Notes under the pieces: generated by a model
What the model saw: the letters and a program-made list of their open reading frames with translations, nothing else
Database searches by the model: none
Told to the model about the DNA's origin: nothing
Position numbers and translations under genes: made by a program
Source of the DNA: VAZQ01 sp963725185
GTDB lineage: Bacteria; Pseudomonadota; Alphaproteobacteria; Rhizobiales; Xanthobacteraceae
Direction: 5' to 3'
NCBI GenBank assembly: GCA_963725185.1
Contig: CAVRXO010000006.1
Span: 434,001-498,000, forward strand
Length of the DNA: 64,000 bases
Shown here: positions 56,498-64,000 of the stretch, piece after piece
Layout: every line of letters begins with the position of its first letter
Position numbering within the stretch: the first letter of the stretch is position 1

Positions 56498-58581
56498 GAA
56501 CGAACCTCCGCGTCGAGCAGGCCGCGCTTGCGCAGAAGCGCGTCGGGAGTTGGCAGGCGGCCGCGGAAGCTTTGGTAAAGCGCGGCCGGATCGCGCGAGC
56601 CGCCGGCCGCATAGATGTGCTCATGCAGCCGCTTGGCGGTGGCGGGATCGAAAATGTCCCGCGCCTCCTCGAAGGCCGCAAAGGCGTCGGCGTCGAGGAC
56701 CTCCGACCACATGTAGCTGTAGTAGGCCGACGCATAGCTGCCGCCGGAAAAAATATGCGCGAAGTGCGGCAGCCGGTGCCGCATGACGATCTCGGCCGGC
56801 ATGCCGATGCGCTCCAGCGCGTCCTGCTCGAAGGCGCCGACATCGAGGTCGCGCGGGTCGCCCAGGAGATGCAGCTCCAGATCGACCAGCGCGGAGGCGA
56901 CGTATTCGACCGTCGCAAAGCCCTGGTTGAAGGTGCGCGCGGCGATGAGCCGGCCCATCAGCTCGTCCGGCATCGCGGCGCCGCTGCGGTAATGCAGCGC
57001 GAAGCGCTGCAGGATCTCCGGCCGCTCCAGCCAATGCTCGTAGAGCTGCGAAGGCAGCTCCACGAAGTCGGTCTGCACGCTGGTGCCCGAGATCGTCGGA
57101 TAGGTGACGTCGGACAACAGCGCATGCAGGCCGTGACCGAGCTCATGGAACAGGGTGCGGGCGTCATCGAAGCTGAGCAAGGTCGGCTGGCTGTCGGGCG
57201 CCTTGGAGAAGTTCATCACATTGACGACCAACGGCCGAATGTCGCCGGCGAGCTTCTCCTGGTCGCGCAGCGTCATCATCCAGGCGCCGCTGCGCTTGGA
57301 GGAACGCGCGAAATAGTCGCCGAAGAACAGGCCGCGATGGCGGCCATCGGCGCCGTGCACGTCCCAGACCTGCACGTCGGGATGCCAGACCGGGATATCG
57401 GTGCGGCGCTCGAAGCTCAGGCCGAACAGCCTCCCGGCGGTGTAGAACGCCGCCTCGATAATGTGGTTGAGCTGCAGGTAGGGCTTGATCGCGGCCTCGT
57501 CGACGTCGCATTTGAGCTTGCGCAGCTTCTCGGCGTAGTAGCGCCAGTCCCAGGCGGCGAGCTCGAAATTGCCGCCTTCGGCCTGCGCCAGCGCAGCCAG
57601 CTCGTCCCGATCGGCGAGCGCGCGCGAACGTGCCGGCGCCCATACCCGATCGAGCAGGCCGCGCACGGCCGCCGGCGTCTTCGCCATGGCGTCGTCGAGC
57701 CGGTAGTGGGCGAAGCTCTCATAGCCCAGCAAGCCCGAGCGCTCCGCGCGCAGCTTGACCATCTCGGCGATGATCGCCTTGTTGTCGGTCTTGCCGCCGC
57801 CGTCGCCGCGCGCGATCCAGGCCCGGAAGGCCTTCTCGCGCAGGTCGCGCCGCGCGGAATATTGCAGGAACGGCTCGACGCTCGAACGCGACAGCGTGAT
57901 GGCATATCCCTGCTCGAGCCCGCGCTCGCGCGCCGCCGCGCGCGCGGCGGCACGAACATAATCCGGGAGGCCGGCGAGATCCTCCTCGGTCTTAAGCACG
58001 AGCGCATAGGCCTGCTCGTCGGCCAGCACGTTCTGGCTGAACGCGGTTCCGAGGCTCGCCAGCCGCTCGTTGATGGCGGCGAGCCGCGCCTTGGCGGGGG
58101 CGCCAAGCGCAGCGCCGGCGCGCTTGAAATCGAGGTGATAGCGTTCCAGCACGCGCTGCTGCTCGGCCGTCAGGCCGAGCCGGTCGCGCGCGCCGTAGAG
58201 CGCGTCTATGCGGCCGAACAGGCGTGCGTTGTGCAGGATGCCGTCCCAATGGCGGGCGCGGCGCGGCGCGATATCGCGCTCGATCGCCAGCAGCTCCGCA
58301 TTGGTGTGAGCGCCCGCAAGCGCGCGGAACACGTCGGTCACGCGTCCCAGGAGTCGGCCGCTCAATTCGAGCGCCGCAATCGTATTGTCGAAGCTCGGCG
58401 CCGCCGGATCGGCAGCGATCGCGGCGACCTCGGCATCGTGCGCCGCGAAAGCCCGATCGAAGGCCGGTGGGAAATGCGCGGGCGCGATGCGCCCGAACGG
58501 CGGAGCGCCGAACGGTCCGGTCCATTCCTGGAAGAACGGATTGTCGGCATCTGCAGCGGAAGGCGGGTTGGGCTCAGTCAT
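56494..58581 (-). CDS. M3-family oligopeptidase (Dcp/oligopeptidase-A-like)
   Basis: A 695-residue cytoplasmic zinc peptidase. The active site FHELGHGLHALL gives His479, Glu480 and His483; the third ligand follows downstream in this family (a conserved Glu). It also contains GLFFGDYFARSSKRSGAW and the GSYASAYYSYMWSEVLDADA block typical of the family. It trims short peptides. The downstream gamma-glutamyltransferase gene starts inside its stop codon. Confidence 0.94.
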   Translation of the reverse strand: MTEPNPPSAADADNPFFQEWTGPFGAPPFGRIAPAHFPPAFDRAFAAHDAEVAAIAADPAAPSFDNTIAALELSGRLLGRVTDVFRALAGAHTNAELLAIERDIAPRRARHWDGILHNARLFGRIDALYGARDRLGLTAEQQRVLERYHLDFKRAGAALGAPAKARLAAINERLASLGTAFSQNVLADEQAYALVLKTEEDLAGLPDYVRAAARAAARERGLEQGYAITLSRSSVEPFLQYSARRDLREKAFRAWIARGDGGGKTDNKAIIAEMVKLRAERSGLLGYESFAHYRLDDAMAKTPAAVRGLLDRVWAPARSRALADRDELAALAQAEGGNFELAAWDWRYYAEKLRKLKCDVDEAAIKPYLQLNHIIEAAFYTAGRLFGLSFERRTDIPVWHPDVQVWDVHGADGRHRGLFFGDYFARSSKRSGAWMMTLRDQEKLAGDIRPLVVNVMNFSKAPDSQPTLLSFDDARTLFHELGHGLHALLSDVTYPTISGTSVQTDFVELPSQLYEHWLERPEILQRFALHYRSGAAMPDELMGRLIAARTFNQGFATVEYVASALVDLELHLLGDPRDLDVGAFEQDALERIGMPAEIVMRHRLPHFAHIFSGGSYASAYYSYMWSEVLDADAFAAFEEARDIFDPATAKRLHEHIYAAGGSRDPAALYQSFRGRLPTPDALLRKRGLLDAEVRS

Positions 58582-58714
58582 TGGGCAGGACCTCGGTCAC
58601 GTCGATCCCTTAGGTAAGTCACGCCGGTGGGCTTGACCACCGCCGACTTGCCTCGCTCGCAAAAAACCTGCCACTACCAAGCCGACCGCGGATTATCCGT
58701 TTGGAGGAAAGCAC

Positions 58715-59191
58715 ATGACCGCCCTCACCCTCGCCCAGGCCAACCGCATCATCGAGGCCGTGCTGCGGCGCGCCGTGGAGATCGACTGCCGGCCGATCAG
58801 CGTGATCGTGGTCGAGCCCGGCTGCAAGGTGAAGGCGTTCCAGAAGGAGGACGGCAGCTCCATGATCCGCTTCGAGATGGCGTTCGGCAAGGCCTATGCG
58901 GCGCTGGCGCTCGGCCGCTCCTCCAAGCTGGTGCACATCCGGGCCGAGGAACGGCCGATCTTCATGCGCTATCTGATGAGCGCGACCGGCGAGCAGATTT
59001 TCCCCGAGGGCGGCGGCCTGCAGATCCGCGGCCTCGACGGCGAGGTCATCGGCGCCGTCGGCGTCACCGGCGATACCGAGGACCGCGACGAGGAGCTCGC
59101 GCTGCACGGCATCCATGCGGCCGGCCTGAAGACCGACGCCGACTTCGAAGGCCTGGGCCGCCATGCCGGCATCCGCCTGACCAACAAGTGA
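58715..59191 (+). CDS. GlcG/HbpS-family protein
   Basis: A 158-residue protein beginning MTALTLAQANRIIEAVLRRA. It carries PISVIVVEPGCKVKAFQKED and the G-rich end EVIGAVGVTGDTEDRDEELA typical of the HbpS/GlcG domain, seen in heme-binding sensors and in proteins linked to glycolate use. A good Shine-Dalgarno (GGAGG) precedes it. Its own function here is unknown. Confidence 0.87.
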   Translation: MTALTLAQANRIIEAVLRRAVEIDCRPISVIVVEPGCKVKAFQKEDGSSMIRFEMAFGKAYAALALGRSSKLVHIRAEERPIFMRYLMSATGEQIFPEGGGLQIRGLDGEVIGAVGVTGDTEDRDEELALHGIHAAGLKTDADFEGLGRHAGIRLTNK

Positions 59192-59246
59192 AGGAATCGG
59201 CGATGCCTATGAGGTAGAAATTGTAGATTATCACTGAGGAGCGCTA

Positions 59247-59380
59247 ATGGTTCCGATCCATCCCGGTCGCATCCTGAGACGCGAGGTTAACGCACGGCGG
59301 CTCTCGGCCAATGCACTGGCGCGGGCGTTGCGGGTGCCATCAGGTCGTATCGTCGATATACTAAACGGCAAACGACCAAA
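59247..59380 (+). pseudogene. higA: Truncated HigA-type antitoxin
   Basis: Forty-odd residues match the start of HigA antidote proteins (PIHPGRILRREVNARRLSAN, VPSGRIVDILNGKRP), covering the first helices of the Xre DNA-binding domain. After the K-R of NGKR the similarity ends and the next gene begins nine bases later. A full HigA has about 95-100 residues, and no HigB toxin gene lies upstream. It is a leftover stub. Confidence 0.75.
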
Positions 59381-59388
59381 AAGAGGGA

Positions 59389-60879
59389 GTGAGCATGAGA
59401 AGCGTTCAACCCGGAATCTTACCGATGGGCATTGGCAGAAGGTTTTCGCGGCGCGGCTTGGTGCGGGCGACCGCCGCGTTCGCTGCCGCGGCGGCGATGC
59501 CGCGCCCGGTCTGGGCGGCCGCGGAGGAAATCAGCCCGGTCATGAGCAAGCTCAGCACATATATGAGCGAAGCCGGCGGCCGTGCACTGCCGGATCAGGT
59601 CGCGCAGGAGACCAAATACCATATCCTCGACACTCTGGCGGCCATGATCTCGGGATCCGAGTTGCCGCCCGGCCGGCAGGCGTTGCGGTTCGCTCGCGCC
59701 TATAGCGGTGACCGCAAGGCGACGGTTGTTGCCTCGGATATCCTCGCCGGACCGATCGAAGCGGCGATTGCGAACGGGGCACTGGCTCAGTCCGACGAAA
59801 CCGACGACAACTATAGCGCCGGCGGCGCGCATCCCGGCTGCGCCGTCGTGCCGGCCGCACTGTCGCTGGGGGAGACATTCGGCATCGACGGGATGCGTTT
59901 CCTGCGCGCCGTGACGCTCGGCTACGACGTCGGCATGCGTGCCATGAAGACAGTGTTGGCCGGGACGGTCCTGAGGGATACCCACAACGTGGTCGGGACC
60001 TTCGGAGCAGCGGCGGCCGCGGCTTGCGTCGTGAACCTGGACCCCCAGCAAATGCGCTGGCTGCTCGACTATGCGGCCCAGCAGGCAGGCGCCGGTTTCG
60101 GCGCATGGCAACGTGACACGGATCATATGGAGAAGGCGTTCGTGTTCGGATCCATGGGTGCGCGCAACGGCGTCACCGCGGCCCTGCTGATCCAGTCGGG
60201 CTGGACCGGCGTAAACGACGTCTTTTCCGGCCACGAGAATTTCTTCCAAACCTATGCTCCGCAATCCGATCCCGCGGGCCTGATCGATCGGCTCGGCGAG
60301 CGCTACGAGGTGACGCAGACGATCATCAAGAAATGGAGCACCGGAGGACCGATCCAGTCTCCCCTTGATGCGTTGGTCGACCTGCGCAAGCAGCACCCGT
60401 TCGAGGCGGATCAGGTCAAAAAAATCGTCGTTCGGCTGTCCACGAGCGCGGCCCCCAAGGTCGACAACAGCCAGAGCCCCGATCTCTGCCTGCAATACCT
60501 GTTCGGCGCGATGCTGCTCGACAAGACGGTCTCCTTTCGCGCAGCGCACGACAAGGCGCGCATGCAGGATCCGGCGATCCTGCGCGAGCGCGCCAAGGTG
60601 CAGGTGATCGCCGAGGAGGAGCTGGAGCGCCTGTTGCCGAAGCGGGTCGCCGTGGTCGAGATCACGCTCGCCGACGGGACGCAGCTCAGCGAACGCAACG
60701 ACACGGTGCGCGGCACTCCGGAGGACCCGATGAGCAAGGACGAGATCGTCGCGAAGGCGCGCGACTTGATAACGCCAGTGCTCGGCGGCGAGACCTGCAC
60801 CAAGCTCATCGAGAAAATCTTCGCGCTTGAGCAAATGAAGGATGTGCGCGAGCTTCGACCCCTGCTTCAACGCGTCTGA
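59389..60879 (+). CDS. MmgE/PrpD family protein with a Tat-like signal
   Basis: A 496-residue protein. The N-terminus has RRFSRRGLVRATAAFAAAAA ending PVWAAAE, a twin-arginine type leader with cleavage near AWA/WAA. The body shows MmgE/PrpD features: YHILDTLAAMISGSELPPGR, DETDDNYSAGGAHPGC, YDVGMRAMKTVLAG. Most family members (2-methylcitrate dehydratase) are cytoplasmic, so export would be unusual. Start ATG 59389 or 59395. A second, different MmgE/PrpD protein follows about 1.1 kb downstream. Confidence 0.87.
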   Translation: MSMRSVQPGILPMGIGRRFSRRGLVRATAAFAAAAAMPRPVWAAAEEISPVMSKLSTYMSEAGGRALPDQVAQETKYHILDTLAAMISGSELPPGRQALRFARAYSGDRKATVVASDILAGPIEAAIANGALAQSDETDDNYSAGGAHPGCAVVPAALSLGETFGIDGMRFLRAVTLGYDVGMRAMKTVLAGTVLRDTHNVVGTFGAAAAAACVVNLDPQQMRWLLDYAAQQAGAGFGAWQRDTDHMEKAFVFGSMGARNGVTAALLIQSGWTGVNDVFSGHENFFQTYAPQSDPAGLIDRLGERYEVTQTIIKKWSTGGPIQSPLDALVDLRKQHPFEADQVKKIVVRLSTSAAPKVDNSQSPDLCLQYLFGAMLLDKTVSFRAAHDKARMQDPAILRERAKVQVIAEEELERLLPKRVAVVEITLADGTQLSERNDTVRGTPEDPMSKDEIVAKARDLITPVLGGETCTKLIEKIFALEQMKDVRELRPLLQRV

Positions 60880-61147
60880 GCAGGCGAAGAGTGGATTGAG
60901 GTTACGGATTCGTGGCCGGGGTCGCCCTGGATTCGAAGGTACGACCCCGGCCGATCAGTTTGATCCAGCACCAAGCAGCGCTTCTGCGCGTCGGGCCCGC
61001 TCGCCGCGATGGGTCATCTCCAGGTCCGGTCTTTCACCTCTCAGGCCGCTCCAGAGCGGCCTGGTTGGTGATGGGGTCGCAATGTCCCGAGGCTCGATTT
61101 CGACGGCGGCGCCGTGCCGGCTTCATCCGCTGCCGACGCCGAGACCG
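60880..61147. terminator. Intergenic hairpin between convergent genes
   Basis: AGGCCGCT (61043-61050) and AGCGGCCT (61055-61062) form a perfect 8-bp stem around CCAG, between the MmgE/PrpD stop and the end of the minus-strand secreted protein. No U-tract follows, so the terminator role is tentative. Confidence 0.4.
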
Positions 61148-61408
61148 TTAATTGCTGTAGTCGCCGACGCGACAATTGGGTACCACAGTCCAATTGCCAT
61201 CCGCTCCGCGAATGAACCCATACCGGTTTCTTGCGACTTCGGGGTTGTTGAATATGCCGGGGTGGTCAGCCGGATTGACTCCCGCCAGGCTGCACGGCAC
61301 CACGTCGCCGCCCTCCCGGGTGCCCCCTCCCTGCTGTGCCCACGCCGCCGCTCCAGTCAACGAAAGCGCCATTGCAACTGCGATCGTGGTTCCAAGTGAA
61401 CGCATCAT
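61148..61408 (-). CDS. Small secreted protein, unknown function
   Basis: An 86-residue protein from ATG 61408 (or 61405) with signal peptide (RSLGTTIAVAMALSLTGAAAWA). The mature part is QQGGGTREGGDVVPCSLAGV followed by NPADHPGIFNNPEVARNRYG and WTVVPNCRVGDYSN, with two cysteines that could pair. An in-frame ATG further upstream at 61492 is not followed by signal-like sequence. No known family recognised. Confidence 0.72.
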   Translation of the reverse strand: MMRSLGTTIAVAMALSLTGAAAWAQQGGGTREGGDVVPCSLAGVNPADHPGIFNNPEVARNRYGFIRGADGNWTVVPNCRVGDYSN

Positions 61409-62002
61409 GTTTGCCTCCATCGGGTTAGCGGGTCGCCTAACGACCCCAGAGTTTTCCATTGAAGTGAGTACCGCTCCGCACCATCCAGCCAAGTGCAGAC
61501 ATCGCCGGCCTCACCCGCGCGATGCAAACTGGCGGAACTCCGCGCCCAGCTCGCACGGGGTAAGTGATCATTGCGAGGCTGGGGACCAGCCGTACCTGCG
61601 ACTATCTGCCTTATACGAAGGTATAAGCGGGTGATGCAGCGGTAGACCGAAAATGCCTTCCGTTCTTGAACTTCAAACCATCCGGCCGAAAAACTATCCG
61701 GCCGACAGGGACCGGCGCGATGCGTCCGCGCGCGGCTTCTCAAGCCGCCGCGGGAAGCTTCGGCGCTGCGTCGAACGGGAGCTTCTTTTCCCTGCTTCAA
61801 GCCCTGATCAGCCGCCTGCGGTGGTGCCCCACGCCTTATCGAACCTGCCCGCCGCCAGATCGACCGGCTTGATCCAGAACTGCGCCGCGCCCATGTCGCA
61901 GAAGATGAAAGGCATTTGCGACACGACCGGATTCCCGCATTGGCGGCTTCCGTTCCGATACGTATAAATGAATGATATACAAGACGGCAGCCGGGAGGAC
62001 AT
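61409..62002. other. Intergenic region without clear gene
   Basis: This 594-bp gap has open frames on both strands but none shows a family signature or a good start. A short minus-strand segment (PFIFCDMGAAQFWIKPVDLA) looks protein-like, but it is followed by a stop and has no neighbours. The end of the gap must hold the promoter of the following MmgE/PrpD gene. Confidence 0.45.
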
Positions 62003-63529
62003 ATGGACCGCACCACGCCGAGCGCGCTCCTCGATCTGCCGCACCGTGAACGCCGCACGTTCCTCAAGCAGATGGCGACGACGGGGGCCGTGGCGGGCAC
62101 GATGGCATTGCCCGCCTGGGCGGAGGCACAACCCGACGCACCGATGCTACACGGCACGGCGGCCGATCAACCGGGCATCGCGGAGACGCTCGCCCGCTAC
62201 GCCGCCAACCTCGAATACGAGGATCTGCCGCCAGAGGTGGTGCGGCAGACCAAGCAATTCATGATCGACAGCGTCGGCTGCGGGCTCGGCGGCTTCGGCG
62301 CCGATGCAAGCCGGATCGCGAACAATCTTGCGGCCGGCGTCAGCGCGGTGCGCGGCGCGACCGTCATGTGCAGCGGCGTGAGAACAAGCCCCGATCTGGC
62401 CGCGTTCGCCAACGGCGTGATGATCCGCTATCTCGATTTCAACGACGGCTATATCAGCCGCGGCGCCGGCCATCCGAGCGACACGATCGCCGCGCTCCTG
62501 GCGGCCGCCGAAACGGCGGGACGCAGCGGGCGCGACCTGATCACCGGCACGGTGCTGGCATACGAAGTGTTTTGCCGCGTCTGCGACGTGTTCGACAACC
62601 GCGCGGTCGGCATCGACTACGCCACGATCGTGGGCCTTGCCGCAACGGTCGGCGCCGGCCGCATGCTCGGGCTCACGCCGCCCCAGATGGTGCACGCGAT
62701 CGGCATCGGCGTCGCCGGCGGGGTAGCGCTCAATCAAACACGCGTCGGCACGCTGTCGAACTGGAAGGCGGGCGCGGCGGCGCAAGCCGCACGCCAAGCG
62801 ATCTTCGCGGTGCAGCTTGCGCAGAGCGGCATGACCGGCCCCAACCAGGTGTTCGAGGGCCCCGACGGCTTCTTCAACCGCATCAACCATAAGCCGTTCA
62901 CGCTGCCGAAGCTCGGCGGCGGCAGCGTGCCGTTCGGGATCGAGCACTGCTTCACCAAGCGCTTCACGCTCGGCCAGTTCGCGCAGACGGTCGTGCAGGC
63001 GGCGGTCGAAGCGCGATCGTTCTTCGCCGACGTCGGCGAGATCGCGCAGGTGAACATCCGGGTGTCGCGCAAAGCCATCCAGGTGATGGCGGACTCGCCC
63101 GACAAATGGCGGCCGCAGACCCGCGAGACCGCCGATCACAGCATGCCCTATGCGGCCGCGGTCGCGCTGATATACGGCACGGTCGAGGAGCAGCATTACG
63201 AGGACCCCTATCTGCATGACGCGCGCCTGCTCGACCTCGTCGGCCGCGTGCGCTGCCTGCCGTTCGACGACACGGTGCGCCTTGAACCGGAGATGAACCC
63301 GTGCGATCTGGAGATCGTCCTCAAATCGGGAGCGCGCAAGACCGTACGGGTCGAGTACCATCGCGGGCACTGGAAAAACCCGATGACGGACGCCGAGCTC
63401 GAGGACAAATTCCGCTCGCTCGCGCGCCGGCAGCTGAAGGCCGCGCCGACCGACGATCTGCTGCGCGCGCTGTGGACGCTCGACAGCCTGCCGCAGGCGG
63501 GCGAGCTTGTTGCGATGACCCGTGCTTGA
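62003..63529 (+). CDS. MmgE/PrpD family protein with a Tat signal
   Basis: A 508-residue protein. The N-terminus has HRERRTFLKQMATTGAVAGT, a textbook twin-arginine motif (RRTFLK), then MALPAWAEA as the cleavage region. The MmgE/PrpD body shows TKQFMIDSVGCGLGGFGADA, FNDGYISRGAGHPSDTIAAL, YEVFCRVCDVFDNRA and NWKAGAAAQAARQAIFAVQL. Its sequence differs from the neighbour at 59389, so it is not a recent copy. It is followed 21 bp later by a TctC-type binding protein and may act on the acid that protein captures. Confidence 0.9.
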   Translation: MDRTTPSALLDLPHRERRTFLKQMATTGAVAGTMALPAWAEAQPDAPMLHGTAADQPGIAETLARYAANLEYEDLPPEVVRQTKQFMIDSVGCGLGGFGADASRIANNLAAGVSAVRGATVMCSGVRTSPDLAAFANGVMIRYLDFNDGYISRGAGHPSDTIAALLAAAETAGRSGRDLITGTVLAYEVFCRVCDVFDNRAVGIDYATIVGLAATVGAGRMLGLTPPQMVHAIGIGVAGGVALNQTRVGTLSNWKAGAAAQAARQAIFAVQLAQSGMTGPNQVFEGPDGFFNRINHKPFTLPKLGGGSVPFGIEHCFTKRFTLGQFAQTVVQAAVEARSFFADVGEIAQVNIRVSRKAIQVMADSPDKWRPQTRETADHSMPYAAAVALIYGTVEEQHYEDPYLHDARLLDLVGRVRCLPFDDTVRLEPEMNPCDLEIVLKSGARKTVRVEYHRGHWKNPMTDAELEDKFRSLARRQLKAAPTDDLLRALWTLDSLPQAGELVAMTRA

Positions 63530-63550
63530 GAGCTGCGAGGAAAGAGCTTC

Positions 63551-64000
63551 ATGAAAACTCACCGTCGACGATTTCTGCATCTGGCGGCGGGCGCGGCGCT
63601 GCTGCCGGCGGCCTCGCGCCGCGCCTTCGCCCAGGCCTATCCGGCGCGGCCGGTGCATCTCATCTGCGCCTATGCGGCCGGCGGGCCGAACGACATCACG
63701 GCACGCCTGATCGGCCAGTGGTTGTCTGATCGGCTCGGCCAGCAATTCATCATCGACAACCGCACCGGCGCCGGCGGCAATATCGGCACCGAGGCGGTGG
63801 TGCGGGCGCCGGCCGACGGCTACACGCTGCTGCTCACCTCTTCGTCGAACGCGGTCAACGACACGCTCTACGACAATCTCAGCTTCAACTTCAGCCGCGA
63901 CATCGCGCCTGTTGCCAGCATCGTGCGCGTACCCAACGTCATGGTGGTCAATCCCTCGGTTCCGGCCCAGACGGTCCCCGAGTTCATCGCCTATGCCAAG
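63551..64000 (+). CDS. Bug/TctC-family tripartite tricarboxylate transporter binding protein (cut by window edge)
   Basis: The frame is open from ATG 63551 to the window end (150 codons). The leader RRRFLHLAAGAALLPAASRR has a twin-arginine look and ends RAFA. The mature part, YPARPVHLICAYAAGGPNDI, NRTGAGGNIGTEAVVRAPAD and GYTLLLTSSSNAVN, is diagnostic of the Bug family, which captures carboxylic acids in the periplasm. It follows the second MmgE/PrpD gene by 21 bp, so they are likely one operon. Confidence 0.93.
   Translation, partial: MKTHRRRFLHLAAGAALLPAASRRAFAQAYPARPVHLICAYAAGGPNDITARLIGQWLSDRLGQQFIIDNRTGAGGNIGTEAVVRAPADGYTLLLTSSSNAVNDTLYDNLSFNFSRDIAPVASIVRVPNVMVVNPSVPAQTVPEFIAYAK

Noticed and set aside
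56572..58617. A 681-codon open frame on the + strand.
   Set aside because: It is the antisense of the M3 peptidase gene; high GC keeps the opposite strand open, and it has no family motif.
62147..63745. A 532-codon open frame on the minus strand.
   Set aside because: Antisense to the second MmgE/PrpD gene; no recognisable domain.

Overview
The window looks like chromosomal DNA of a GC-rich alphaproteobacterium, most plausibly Hyphomicrobiales (Bradyrhizobium/Xanthobacteraceae-like). This is inferred from an adjacent RegB-type redox sensor kinase and RegA regulator, an intracellular PHB depolymerase, a cobalt-type nitrile hydratase with a His-rich alpha subunit, Tat-exported Bug/TctC-type binding proteins, small HdeA-like periplasmic proteins and abundant intergenic palindromes. 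No rRNA, tRNA, CRISPR array, complete insertion sequence or phage was found.

Layout. 1-9.4 kb is a surface-polysaccharide region: a methyltransferase/coiled-coil/glycosyltransferase fusion cut by the left edge, a UDP-galactopyranose-mutase/protoporphyrinogen-oxidase-like flavoprotein, a GT2 glycosyltransferase, an AlgJ/AlgI-like O-acetylation pair and a large polytopic membrane protein. 9.4-16 kb holds a YgjP-type metallopeptidase, PhaZ, an ABC-2 exporter pair, and regB with regA (regA frameshifted). 16-28.9 kb returns to envelope functions: a second polytopic membrane protein, a zinc-ribbon methyltransferase, a DUF459 SGNH protein, an MltB-like transglycosylase (frameshifted), galU, an O-antigen-ligase-like protein, an outer-membrane beta-barrel (frameshifted), kpsF/kdsD and hemH. 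29-37.1 kb is an aromatic 2-keto-acid module: a shattered indolepyruvate ferredoxin oxidoreductase, an MFS exporter, a ThDP-dependent decarboxylase and an AraC regulator. 37.1-48.9 kb is accessory in character: a remnant copy of the MFS gene 3' end, a MetE-C-like gene, small secreted proteins, a ~1400-residue surface protein with HAF-like repeats and six nearly identical 108-residue repeats, an amidohydrolase, an HdeA-like protein and a spermidine-synthase-like protein. 48.9-54.8 kb carries cobalt-type nitrile hydratase (alpha, beta, accessory protein), a ParD/ParE-like pair with a broken toxin, a flavin monooxygenase, and a nickel/cobalt transporter with its DUF1007 partner. 54.9-64 kb has gamma-glutamyltransferase plus an M3 peptidase, a GlcG/HbpS-like protein, a HigA stub, two MmgE/PrpD proteins with export signals and a TctC-type binding protein cut by the right edge.

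One theme cuts across the window: many genes are broken by one extra base, usually repair with no other change, and the extra base often doubles its neighbour. Examples are regA, the transglycosylase, the beta-barrel, the MFS exporter, the MetE-like gene, the repeat protein, the Ni/Co transporter, and iorAB at many sites. This argues for insertion-type sequence error at least as strongly as for real gene decay. Only the ParE-like toxin needs a base added rather than removed, and iorAB also has a nonsense codon. Functional statements are inferred from motifs and family knowledge; no database search was run.
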